From the IMG/VR virus record IMGVR_UViG_3300009169_002640, positions 1 to 57,277 of that record: a stretch of 57,277 nucleotides of DNA, one strand, 5' to 3'. Each line of letters starts with the position of its first letter. Within the stretch, counting starts at the first letter, position 1. Both the position numbers and the translations under genes were made by a program. This document shows, piece after piece, positions 8,097 to 16,369 of this stretch. This DNA comes from a virus. The notes under the pieces are model-generated. The model was given only the letters and a program-made list of their open reading frames with translations. It was not told the DNA's origin and ran no database searches.

Positions 8097-10730
8097 ATGT
8101 CGAAAACGAAGAGTAGCAAGAAGCGGGAGCGGTTGGAAGCCCTGCTGGAATCCCAGGAGCGGCGCGGCGACGGACTGGGAAGCGGGGGAGACCGCCAGGA
8201 CGACGGGGGAACGGAAACCTGCATCTGCCCTGAGTGTGGGGCTACCGCCTCTCATGAACGCGGCACTCCCTGCGCCGAAACGAAGTGTCCGCAATGCGGC
8301 ACTGCCATGCGCGGGCAGGAGTCTCCATCGCCGCAGGAAGCGGTGACCGAGAGCGAACTGCGCGAGACGTTCGACCCCGCCCTACCGCGGATCGTCGAGG
8401 AGATAGATTCCCCGGCCGGCGATCACCTGATGGTGATCGAGTGCGTGCTGGGCAACGCAGACAAGCCGACCAAGAACGGACGAGTCTACACGCGCGGCCT
8501 CTTCGAGAAGTTGGTCGCAGAGTGCGCGGCCGGGACCCCGCGCTCGGGAACATGGCTGATGGAAGCCGACCACCCCGAGAGCGGCCATGCGCGCCTCTCC
8601 GCCACGATCAGCACCCCCTGGCGTAACCTGCGGATTGATGATCAGGGGCGACTGCTCGGGGAGACCAGTATTATTGACACCTCCCTGGGCGAGGATGTGC
8701 AGAAGCTGATTCGCAACGGCGTCCCGGTGCAGGTATCGAGCCGGACCTTCGCGAGCCTGACGCAGGAGGTGAGGGACGGTCAAACCGTACAGATCGTAGA
8801 GGAGTCATCTGCCCTGGAGCACTGGGGCGGGTGGGATGGAGTTCTCGGCGCGGCCGCTGACGGCGCCGGGGTGACAAGCTATCGGGAGGCCGACGCGCCT
8901 GCGGCCGTTACGCCTCCAGCACTGGATGTCCCGGGCAATCCACTGGACGAGGTGCTGGAAACTATGGACATGAAGGAATTAGTCGCACAGGTTAGCGAGG
9001 GCGTGAAGGAGGCCCTCAAGCCGCTGATGGAGAGCGCAAAGCCGGGCGAGAGCCCGCCCGCCGAGAAGGCCGAAGAGAAGGCCGAGGCGGCCGCTCCCGA
9101 TCTCACCGCGAAGGTCGAGCAGGCGATGCAGGCCATTGCCGCGCTGACGGAGCGGGTGACGCAAAAGGACCAGGCTGAGGAGAAGGCAGTCCTGGAGGCC
9201 GCTACCAAACAGGCCTTGACGGAAGCGGTCAAGGCCATCATGGAGGGCGAGGAGCTGAAGGCCTGGCCGGAGGCGGCGCGCAAGCTGATGGAGTCCTCGC
9301 TCGCCGAAGTCACCTCTCCCGGGGCGCTGTCCACGACTTTCGATCGTATGCAGCGCAACCTCACTGAGATTGGCCTGGTGGTGCTCAACGGTCACCCCGC
9401 TGGCACTGGTATCGCCGGGGTGCATGTGAGTTCCAGCAAGGAGAAGAGCTTCGCCGACCGCGCCAAGGAGTTCCAGGCCGGAAAGCTTGACCCCAAGTTC
9501 CTACCGGAATCCCCCGCTGAGGTACTGGACCTTCTCTGCGAAGGCATTCCCGACAACGGAATGCGCTCTAACTCCGACCCGGATGACCCGGTGCGCAAGA
9601 TGTTGGGTGGCAATGTCTTCTTCGAGGGCTACCACCCCGGCAACCCGCGCCACGCCTTCCGGGCCGTGCTCCTTAACACCATTAAGGAACATGAGGAGTA
9701 CCTCAGAACCAACCTGCGCGGCGAGCGTGGGCCCTTCATGAAGATGCTGGAGTACACCAGCCTCTCGGGCGTGACGGCGGCGACGCCGTTCATGCTGCCG
9801 ATCATCCGCCAGGTGTGGCCACAGTTGATCGCCACGCAGATCATGTCAGTTCAGCCGATGCCGAGCACGACCGGCAAGGCTCTCTACCTCGACTTCCAAT
9901 ACGATCCGGGCGGCGGCGACCCCTCCGTGCCGGGCGAGTTCGAGAGCGAGTACGGCAACAACATCTCTGAGCAGACGGCCATCCCGGAAGTGAAGATGGT
10001 GATCTCCGAGGCCGATGTTGAGACGGACATTAAGAAGCTCAAGGCCGACTGGTCTACCGAGGCTGCAATGCGGCTCCGGCTTGACTACGGCCTCGACGCC
10101 TCCTCGGAATTCGTCCAGTTCATGTCCGGCGAGATTGCCCGCGAGGTCAACGCGAAGCTGATCAACTCTATGCGCCTCGACACCGACCCGAAGGGCAACA
10201 TCACGGCCGGCAACATCAACTTCGGTTGTACGGCTCCCGCCGCTGGCTATACCCAGCAGGAGTGGGATCGGGAGATTTGGCTCTTCCTGTTGCGCACCAA
10301 CGCGCTGATCACGGCGACGCGGCGACGCCCGGCGAACTGGGCGATCTGCGGCGAGAACGCGCTGATGCGATTGCAGCGCAACGAGACCTTCAAGCTGGTG
10401 CAGCAGGACGGGGCCGGCCAGAATTACGAGACCGGAATCAACCTGGTCGGCGTAATCGAGGCTGCCCCGCGCCTGAGCATCTACTCCTGCGCCTCGGACT
10501 TCTTCCCTGCGGAGAGCGTCCTGCTCGGCCGCAAGGGGCCGGACTGGTACGACTCCGGGGCGGTCTACTGCCCCATCGTGCCGTTCTACGCCAGCCCGGT
10601 ATTCGTGGACCCGGACGACCTGTGCCAGAAGCAGGCCGTCATGAGCTGGTTCGGCTACAAGAAGCTGGTCGGCAACGCCTTCGCGACGCTGACCTGTCAG
10701 GCTGGAACCACTGGAACTCCTTGGATCTAA
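8097..10730 (+). CDS. fusion: zinc ribbon, prohead protease, scaffold and major capsid protein
   Basis: One 877-residue chain carries what are usually three proteins. Residues 42-67 hold paired Cys motifs (CICPEC, CPQC) of zinc ribbons. Residues about 95-265 look like a T4 gp21-type (S77/S80-like) prohead protease: an 'NGRVYTRGLF' box (127-136), MEADHPES with likely catalytic His159, and VSSRTF with likely catalytic Ser near 214-215. Residues 270-420 are Ala/Glu/Lys-rich helices typical of scaffold. From about 480 the sequence resembles T4 gp23-like HK97-fold capsid proteins (ATPFMLPIIRQVWP; KLKADWSTEAA; WAICGENALM; PIVPFYASPVF). An L-x-E site, the type cut by T4 protease, occurs at LLCE|G (residues 479-483) at the scaffold/capsid border, which would release a capsid subunit of about 395 aa. 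The gene is bracketed by hairpins, suggesting its own high expression. No frameshift or stop separates the parts. Confidence 0.88.
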   Translation: MSKTKSSKKRERLEALLESQERRGDGLGSGGDRQDDGGTETCICPECGATASHERGTPCAETKCPQCGTAMRGQESPSPQEAVTESELRETFDPALPRIVEEIDSPAGDHLMVIECVLGNADKPTKNGRVYTRGLFEKLVAECAAGTPRSGTWLMEADHPESGHARLSATISTPWRNLRIDDQGRLLGETSIIDTSLGEDVQKLIRNGVPVQVSSRTFASLTQEVRDGQTVQIVEESSALEHWGGWDGVLGAAADGAGVTSYREADAPAAVTPPALDVPGNPLDEVLETMDMKELVAQVSEGVKEALKPLMESAKPGESPPAEKAEEKAEAAAPDLTAKVEQAMQAIAALTERVTQKDQAEEKAVLEAATKQALTEAVKAIMEGEELKAWPEAARKLMESSLAEVTSPGALSTTFDRMQRNLTEIGLVVLNGHPAGTGIAGVHVSSSKEKSFADRAKEFQAGKLDPKFLPESPAEVLDLLCEGIPDNGMRSNSDPDDPVRKMLGGNVFFEGYHPGNPRHAFRAVLLNTIKEHEEYLRTNLRGERGPFMKMLEYTSLSGVTAATPFMLPIIRQVWPQLIATQIMSVQPMPSTTGKALYLDFQYDPGGGDPSVPGEFESEYGNNISEQTAIPEVKMVISEADVETDIKKLKADWSTEAAMRLRLDYGLDASSEFVQFMSGEIAREVNAKLINSMRLDTDPKGNITAGNINFGCTAPAAGYTQQEWDREIWLFLLRTNALITATRRRPANWAICGENALMRLQRNETFKLVQQDGAGQNYETGINLVGVIEAAPRLSIYSCASDFFPAESVLLGRKGPDWYDSGAVYCPIVPFYASPVFVDPDDLCQKQAVMSWFGYKKLVGNAFATLTCQAGTTGTPWI

Positions 10731-10753
10731 GCGCGCAAGCGCACTGACCCCTC

Positions 10754-10796
10754 GGAGGGGAGGCCTCTTGCGGGGCCTCCCCTCCCTCATTTCCTT
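10754..10796 (+). terminator. terminator after the capsid gene
   Basis: A perfect 12-bp stem, GGAGGGGAGGCC (10754-10765) with GGCCTCCCCTCC (10774-10785), an eight-base loop, then CTCATTTCCTT. It lies 24 bp after the capsid stop codon and before the glycosyltransferase cassette, so capsid and cassette expression are probably uncoupled. Confidence 0.75.
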
Positions 10797-10817
10797 GAAC
10801 CACCGTGGAGGCCGGGC

Positions 10818-12926
10818 ATGGGCGACGAGATGGTGATGGTGGAGAATATCTCAGGCGTAGACCAGCACATCGGGATATGGGTGCTGAAGGCCAGGGCAAC
10901 CCAGCCGATTCCGGTGCAGATGTTGGCGCAGGCAAAGCCTTACGTGCGTATCGTATCTCCGCCCCGAGGCGACCTGCTGGCCATCTACCGCTCATTGTGC
11001 AAGCCTGGGTGCGGACACTCCCTATGCAGCCTGACGCGGGGAGTAACGGCCGCCCTGGAGCACAACGGATTCACAGTGAACCGCGCGGACTGGCGACGCC
11101 CTGACCAGCCGCAGATTGGACGTAGCCACCTCTGCAATTCGGGGACCTTCGAAGGGCCGGCCGGGAAGTTCGCGTGGCCGCACCCCGACGCTGACATCTG
11201 CGCGCGGGCGCAGGCCGACTACTTCCGGCGCAGCTTCGACGGGCATATCTGTTCGAGCGAGGCGATCCGCGCTGCCATGATCGCCTCTGGTATCCCGGAG
11301 AATCGCTGCCATGTGGTGAACGACGCGATTGACGTTGACCTCTTCACCCCGGACGGCCCGGCATTGGAGGGGTGGCCAGGGCGATTCGTGTTCCTGATGC
11401 TGGGGGCGCTGAACCCGCGGAAGGGCTTCGACCTGGCACTGGAGGCCTACGGGAAAGCCTTCACCGCAACCGATCCGGTAGTGCTGGCGCTGAAAGATTA
11501 TGACTATGGGTGGGGTCGTAGGGGATGGTGTCAAGAGCAGGTGGCGGCCTGGCAAGCCCGCCTGGGCGAAGCGGCCCCGATGGTCGAGTACGTTTACACC
11601 ACCTGGGACGAGCAGCAGATTGCGGCCGCCTATCGCCGTGCGGCGCAGCATGGTGCCTACCTCATGCCCTCGCGCTGTGAGGGGTTTGGGCTGACTGGGG
11701 CGGAGGCGATAGCGTGCGGGTGCCGCGTCGGAATGACGGGATGGAGCGGGCAGCTCGATTATGCTACCCCGGAGAACGCCACCCTCTTCGCCTACACCCT
11801 CTCGCGGAATGAGGCGAACCCACAGGCCTATGAGCGCGACGAGCAGCCGAAGTGGGCGGAGGCGAAGGTCGAGGACATCATTGCGTGGATGAGCCGGGTA
11901 GTAGTAGAACGGCCCGATCGGGAGCGACTGAGGCGGAACTCGGAGCAGGTTCGGGCGCAGTTCACCTATGAGCGGATGGCCGAGGAGTTGGCCTCCGCGC
12001 TGGGGCTGGAGAAACCGCGGGGAGGTCGCGCTACCCCCGCAACAGAGGAGGAGAGTGGCGGCGGCAGAGTCTTGCCCGGGACATCCACCGCCGCCGCTCT
12101 TCCCATTGCTGAGCATGAGACCCTGGGAATCGGGATCCCAACGCGAGGCCGGCCGGGCTACGTCGCGGCTCTCCTGGGCGGGCTATTCTGCCAGACGAAG
12201 CGGCCGGACGCGCTCTGCCTGGTGGATGATGACGGCGGCCTGGAGAAGGACTCCGCCATTGTTCACCTGCTTGCGCTCTTTAGGCGGCAGGGAACGCGCT
12301 GCGGGATCGTGCCGGGGTCGCAGAAGGGGGCTAGTCCGAATCACCAGATTGCGATGGAGTGGCTGGAGACTGATCTGGTCTTGCGGCTAGACGACGACCT
12401 CATACCTGCCTCCCCGGACTACGTTGAGAGGCTGTACCGGCTGATCTGCGGCCAGGCTGAAATTGGGGCCGTGGGCGGAACCTACCCGAAGCTGGACGAG
12501 GAGCCGCGCGACTACCGCAAGGCGCTCGGCAAGGCGGGCATGACCAATCGCATTGAGGACATGCGCGCCGGCCGGGTAGACCTTCAATTCCGCAACTGGC
12601 AGGAGGCAGGGGAGCCGGTAGAGGCTGAGCATCTCTACTCCTCTTGGATATATCGGCGCGCCTACCTGGAGGCGGTAGGGGGATTCCCGGACTGCTACTC
12701 GCGCTTCGGGCAGCGTGAGGAGACGGATGCGAGCGTGCGACTATGCCTGCTTGGAGGCTACAAGCTACTGGTGGACCCCGGCGCGAAGGCCTGGCACTTT
12801 CTGGCGCAGGGAGGTCGCCGACCGGAACAGCGCGCGCTGCTGGCGCGGCAGGATGTGCGGACGTTTGAGGGGCGGCTGAAAGAGTGGAGGCATGAACTCC
12901 TGAAAGGAACGGGCAACGGGCAATGA
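10818..12926 (+). CDS. bifunctional glycosyltransferase, GT4-type plus GT2-type
   Basis: A 702-residue protein with three parts. Residues 1-45 form a short beta-rich leader ending in 'VQMLAQAKPYVRIV', resembling small phage structural proteins rather than an enzyme. Residues 60-400 are a GT-B fold GT4-like retaining transferase: nucleotide-sugar site EGFGLTGAE (288-296) with the E-x7-E pair and LMLGALNPRKG (193-203). Residues 432-690 are a GT-A fold GT2-like transferase: GIPTRGRP (439-446), LVDDDG (468-473) and the metal-binding RLDDD (523-527). A Gly/Thr/Ala-rich linker (402-430) separates them. GGAGG lies six bases before the ATG. It would build at least a disaccharide; acceptor and sugars are unknown. 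Its place right after the capsid gene suggests virion glycosylation, which is inference. Confidence 0.85.
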   Translation: MGDEMVMVENISGVDQHIGIWVLKARATQPIPVQMLAQAKPYVRIVSPPRGDLLAIYRSLCKPGCGHSLCSLTRGVTAALEHNGFTVNRADWRRPDQPQIGRSHLCNSGTFEGPAGKFAWPHPDADICARAQADYFRRSFDGHICSSEAIRAAMIASGIPENRCHVVNDAIDVDLFTPDGPALEGWPGRFVFLMLGALNPRKGFDLALEAYGKAFTATDPVVLALKDYDYGWGRRGWCQEQVAAWQARLGEAAPMVEYVYTTWDEQQIAAAYRRAAQHGAYLMPSRCEGFGLTGAEAIACGCRVGMTGWSGQLDYATPENATLFAYTLSRNEANPQAYERDEQPKWAEAKVEDIIAWMSRVVVERPDRERLRRNSEQVRAQFTYERMAEELASALGLEKPRGGRATPATEEESGGGRVLPGTSTAAALPIAEHETLGIGIPTRGRPGYVAALLGGLFCQTKRPDALCLVDDDGGLEKDSAIVHLLALFRRQGTRCGIVPGSQKGASPNHQIAMEWLETDLVLRLDDDLIPASPDYVERLYRLICGQAEIGAVGGTYPKLDEEPRDYRKALGKAGMTNRIEDMRAGRVDLQFRNWQEAGEPVEAEHLYSSWIYRRAYLEAVGGFPDCYSRFGQREETDASVRLCLLGGYKLLVDPGAKAWHFLAQGGRRPEQRALLARQDVRTFEGRLKEWRHELLKGTGNGQ

Positions 12927-13717
12927 GTCACAAGGTATTTAACAACGCAGAAGAGCTCAGGGCGGCTATCTCCAGTGGCAGCATTGATAAGGGAACCTTT
13001 ACGCTCGGCGATGGTTACTGGGACGCCTGGGACGCTGAACTCGACCGGCAGAATGGCAAGGACCGCCTTCCCCTGTTAGTGCAAGCGCAGTATGAACCCA
13101 TCAGGGTGGAGGTGGCAGAGGCCCTAGGTGAGGGGGCGACACAAGAGCAGGTAGAGGTGGAGGCGCGGCGTTGGCAAGAAGTGTGGGGGGCACACCTGCT
13201 CTATTGGTACGCCCGGTGCGTGCACGGACGAGAGTGCTCCGCGTACGGAGAGGCGCACGGAAACGGGGCCGAGGAGGCATATCGCCGCGCCTCGCTTCTT
13301 CGCTACGGCGACGCGGCCCTGCGGGATATTCCTCCCGGCACGTTGGTTTCGTGCCGAAGGCAGGGGCGGCAAAGGACACTTTATCTCGTCGGGCCGACCA
13401 CCGAAGACGGCCTAACCGAACTGACTGTGGCTATCCAGGCGTCATACGCATACTGCGAGCCAGTCGGTTACGTCTACAAGGAGGAAGGCTGGCTCCGCAT
13501 TTTCGAGCCAGCGACGGCGGAGTCACTTACCGAGGCGGTGACGATACATGCCCGCCAAGAAAGAACAGAAAGGGAGCGTAGGCAGCGCCAGATGGACTTA
13601 GAGCGCGAGCGGCGAAGGCAGGCCGATGCTATCGGGCGAGACGCGGCAGCCAACCCAAGGCCCGTCACGCTAGGGCGCCTCATAAGATGGTTCTTCGGGG
13701 GTGGGGGCGCGCGATGA
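12923..13717 (+). CDS. hypothetical protein, 264 aa
   Basis: No recognised domain. The N-terminal 100 residues are acidic with a 'DAWDAELDRQNG' stretch; the middle contains five Cys (about 90-175) and a possible beta barrel; residues 210-245 are a highly charged Arg/Glu/Gln helix, probably coiled coil; the C terminus is basic with a short hydrophobic LIRWFFGGGG. The start overlaps the transferase stop (ATGA) and its own stop overlaps the next start (ATGA), so it is a co-translated member of the cassette. Confidence 0.6.
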   Translation: MSHKVFNNAEELRAAISSGSIDKGTFTLGDGYWDAWDAELDRQNGKDRLPLLVQAQYEPIRVEVAEALGEGATQEQVEVEARRWQEVWGAHLLYWYARCVHGRECSAYGEAHGNGAEEAYRRASLLRYGDAALRDIPPGTLVSCRRQGRQRTLYLVGPTTEDGLTELTVAIQASYAYCEPVGYVYKEEGWLRIFEPATAESLTEAVTIHARQERTERERRQRQMDLERERRRQADAIGRDAAANPRPVTLGRLIRWFFGGGGAR

Positions 13718-14700
13718 TCCTGATGATCGGACTCGACGCCTACCCCTATCAGTGGCGCTCCCTGCTGGAAGAGCGGGATTACCGCGTCGCAGAATTGCAC
13801 TCCCCCCATGCCATGAGCGCGCCGGCCTGGACCTCGATCATGACAGGCCTGAACGCGGAGACGCATGGGGTGCGCGGGATGTATGCCAAGGATTGGACCG
13901 CGGAGGCGGCGGCGTGCCGACCCCGCTACCTCTGGGATCATCTCACGGCCGCGGACCTGGAGAGCGTGGTGGTGAATCTCCCTTTCTCCTACCCGCCCGC
14001 GCTGGTACGGCGCCTCTTGGTATGCGGCTATCCTGCGCTGCCTGAGCATTTCACCTTTCCCCGTCACAGGCAGACAGACTGGGAGTTCGGCGAGCTCGAC
14101 CTGTACAATCGCCGCCGTGGTCTCACCCATCAGGAGGTGCTGGACCTAGATGAGAAGGCGATCCTGGAGGCGCATCGGGAGGCGCGGTGGGCGCTTGCAC
14201 ACCGCTTCCTGCTGGAGATTGGGCGGGGCAAGCCCGACTTCGCGATGTTCTGCCTCACCGATCTGGACCGCCTCTCCCACTATGCCTCCGGGGCGATGCG
14301 TGCGGAAGAAGTGCGGAATGCGGTGCTGACTGACATTCTGGAACTGGTGGATCGGCTGGAAGTACAGATTGCCCCGGAGTGGTTGCTCCTAGTGTCGGAT
14401 CACGGAGTAGACCTGCGCAAGCCGACGCGCGAGGACGGCTGGCATGTCGCGCATGGGCCAGACCTCAAAGAGAGTAAGCGAGGCGTATTCGCGTGGAGAC
14501 GCGCGGACGGGGCGCACCTGGACCGCCAGAACGTAGCACAGAAGCTGCGGCTGGAGGACATCACCCCTACTGTCCTCTCGCTCCTAGACGCAGCTCCGAT
14601 CTCGCGGGTCGAGGGGAGGCCGGCGCTGTTCCCGGTCGCGCCACTAGACGAGCAGGCGCAGATTCAAGAGGCGCTGAGAGGAATGGGCTATGTCGAATAG
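13714..14700 (+). CDS. alkaline-phosphatase-superfamily hydrolase (phosphodiesterase/sulfatase-like)
   Basis: A 328-residue cytosolic member of the alkaline phosphatase superfamily, closest in style to type I phosphodiesterase/nucleotide pyrophosphatase or phosphoglycerol-transferase-like enzymes. Metal ligands and nucleophile appear in order: GLDAY with Asp8; SAPAWTSIMTG with the likely nucleophile Thr40; CLTDLDRLSH in the middle; VSDHGVD; and HVAHGPD. There is no signal peptide or membrane segment. The ATG at 13714 overlaps the upstream stop (ATGA). In this cassette it could remove or transfer a phosphate- or sulfate-linked group during glycan building, or hydrolyse a nucleotide sugar; the substrate is not evident. 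Confidence 0.8.
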   Translation: MILMIGLDAYPYQWRSLLEERDYRVAELHSPHAMSAPAWTSIMTGLNAETHGVRGMYAKDWTAEAAACRPRYLWDHLTAADLESVVVNLPFSYPPALVRRLLVCGYPALPEHFTFPRHRQTDWEFGELDLYNRRRGLTHQEVLDLDEKAILEAHREARWALAHRFLLEIGRGKPDFAMFCLTDLDRLSHYASGAMRAEEVRNAVLTDILELVDRLEVQIAPEWLLLVSDHGVDLRKPTREDGWHVAHGPDLKESKRGVFAWRRADGAHLDRQNVAQKLRLEDITPTVLSLLDAAPISRVEGRPALFPVAPLDEQAQIQEALRGMGYVE

Positions 14701-15577
14701 GCGGTTTCGGCCGGAGCGCAGCATGGGCGACCTGTGGGATGACCTGGCGCAAGAGAACGCGCGGTCAGCGATTCTTTACCACGCGACTCCGGAGTGGTTT
14801 GAGGAGAGCGGTAGGCGCGACGCGGAGGGGCTTTACCGGATCATGGCTCGCCTCCATGTCACCCGCCCCTGCCAGGACGCGGGCAACCGGACCATCCTCG
14901 ACCTCGGCGGCGGGATTGGGCGCATTGCGCTCTATCTCTCTCCGGTCGCCGGTCGTTACTACCTACTCGACGTGAGCCGGGAGATGCTTCGGCAGGCACG
15001 GGCGTGGCTAGACGGGCAGGAGAACGTCTCTCTTGTGCAGGGCGACGGGTTCACGCTCGCGGGCGTCCCCGACGACTCTGTGGATTTCGCTTTCTCCATT
15101 ATGGTCTTCCAGCATATGGACCGCGAGGTGTGTGTGCGCTACCTGATGGACCTGCGGCGGGTATTGGCGCAGCATGGCTACGCTTACCTGGGCGTTCCGA
15201 TGATGGAGTACCCGACGCGCTTTGCGGAGGCCGAGCGGGGGGACTGGCCGGCGAACTTCCGGCGCTGGCACCCAGGCGAGTTCCTGGAGGTATGCGCGCG
15301 CCTGGGCTACGCGATTCTGGAGGCAGACTGCGACCGCGGGCTGTTTCTCTTGCAGCGCGGTGCTGACGCGAATCTGACATGGGAGAACCGGGCAAATGAA
15401 AGGGCGACGACGGCGAGTGACAGGGCGGATCGTGCTGGAGGAGACGACGCAGGGCTGGGTAATGCGGACCCAGCGGCGACGCCTGGGGCTGTGGAGGACG
15501 GCGCAGCGGGCGGAGTATGCGGGGCTGGAGGGCTGCCTGTTGGTGCTGAGTCAGGCCTATGCGACCGCGACGCGTAA
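14690..15577 (+). CDS. class I SAM-dependent methyltransferase
   Basis: Rossmann-fold methyltransferase: motif I LDLGGGIGR near residues 69-77, an acidic strand end YLLDVS near 90, and a post-II 'DFAFSIMVFQHM' segment typical of small-molecule or sugar methyltransferases rather than DNA ones (no PPY box). The enzyme-like sequence ends near residue 228; the last 65 residues are Ala/Gly/Asp-rich low complexity and are read in a different frame over the 86-aa gene at 15396. The ancestral stop may therefore have been lost. It may methylate sugars made by the neighbouring transferases. The start overlaps the phosphatase gene by 11 nt. Confidence 0.8.
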   Translation: MSNRRFRPERSMGDLWDDLAQENARSAILYHATPEWFEESGRRDAEGLYRIMARLHVTRPCQDAGNRTILDLGGGIGRIALYLSPVAGRYYLLDVSREMLRQARAWLDGQENVSLVQGDGFTLAGVPDDSVDFAFSIMVFQHMDREVCVRYLMDLRRVLAQHGYAYLGVPMMEYPTRFAEAERGDWPANFRRWHPGEFLEVCARLGYAILEADCDRGLFLLQRGADANLTWENRANERATTASDRADRAGGDDAGLGNADPAATPGAVEDGAAGGVCGAGGLPVGAESGLCDRDA

Positions 15578-15656
15578 CGTGAAGGGCGTCCTGGTAGGGC
15601 GCAAGCTGCGGCGCCGGACCGCGCAGCAGATTGTCGCGAGGCTGCTGCGGCCATGA
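15396..15656 (+). CDS. basic hypothetical protein, 86 aa
   Basis: Very basic (Arg-rich) protein with 'GRIVLEETTQGWVMRT' strands and a helical second half. It overlaps the preceding methyltransferase tail by 182 nt in another frame. I judge it real because its ATG has a GGGAGA-type site and its stop overlaps the next start as ATGA, as in the rest of the operon. Function unknown; the basic nature hints at nucleic acid or lipid A/phosphate binding. Confidence 0.5.
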   Translation: MKGRRRRVTGRIVLEETTQGWVMRTQRRRLGLWRTAQRAEYAGLEGCLLVLSQAYATATRNVKGVLVGRKLRRRTAQQIVARLLRP

Positions 15657-16369
15657 TGACCTACTGGACTGAGGCAATGACGCAGAACCGGATTGCCCAA
15701 CTGAAGGCCGATGCCGGACAGTTCTTTGGCTTGGCGCGCGAGCAAGTGGAGGCCTGTATCGCGGTGAGTCCGGGGCAGGCGACAATCTGGAACTGGCTGC
15801 ACTGGGCGTGTTGTGAATGGGAGTATGGCTGGCCGCAGAGCATCGCGCAAGCCTGCTCCGACTTCGGGATTCGCGAGGTATTGGACTTCGGTTGCGGGGT
15901 GGGGGAAGTGGGCTTGCACCTCGCGGCGCAACTTGACGTTCCGGTGACGTTTTGTGACCAGCCGGGGCGGTCGCGGGAGTTTGTAGCCTGGCGAATAGGG
16001 CGCACCCTCGACGGGCAGATGCGCGGGCCGATAGACCCCGAGGAGGTATGGCGCGAGGGGCTATCCTGGGATGTGGTCTTGTGCCTGGAGGTGCTGGAGC
16101 ACATCGGTGCCGCGCCGATGGTGCTGAGGAAGCTGCTGGCGAGGACGCGAACTGCGTTCTGCATTTCGGGTGTGAGCGGGCGGCCGCCGACTGATAAGGA
16201 CCCCCTGCACGTCTATCGCGATAGCCTGTTGCCGGTGCTGGAGCGAGAAGGTTGGGCGCTGGTGAGGGGCGGCGGAACGCCGTGGTGGTTCATGCGCAAG
16301 GGGGAGGCGAAGCGGCGGGGCTTGGAGGTGTTGGGGGCAGACGGAAGAGGAAAGGAAACGGGCACGTGA
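15653..16369 (+). CDS. class I SAM-dependent methyltransferase
   Basis: A 238-residue methyltransferase: motif I DFGCGVGE near residues 78-85, and a 'VVLCLEVLEHIGAAPMVL' segment near 143-160, the CLEVLEHI box common in sugar and cofactor methyltransferases. The N-terminal 70 residues are rich in Trp and helical. It overlaps both neighbours by 4 nt (ATGA, GTGA). It is unrelated in detail to the other methyltransferase of the cassette, so two distinct positions or substrates may be methylated. Confidence 0.8.
   Translation: MMTYWTEAMTQNRIAQLKADAGQFFGLAREQVEACIAVSPGQATIWNWLHWACCEWEYGWPQSIAQACSDFGIREVLDFGCGVGEVGLHLAAQLDVPVTFCDQPGRSREFVAWRIGRTLDGQMRGPIDPEEVWREGLSWDVVLCLEVLEHIGAAPMVLRKLLARTRTAFCISGVSGRPPTDKDPLHVYRDSLLPVLEREGWALVRGGGTPWWFMRKGEAKRRGLEVLGADGRGKETGT

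Noticed and set aside
9846-10790. 314-aa minus-strand ORF opposite the capsid gene
   Set aside because: A mirror of high-GC codon usage of the capsid frame; Arg/Val-rich with no domain and no ribosome site.
11022-12116. 364-aa minus-strand ORF opposite the transferase fusion
   Set aside because: Shadow frame; the plus-strand frame has clear GT4 motifs in the same region.
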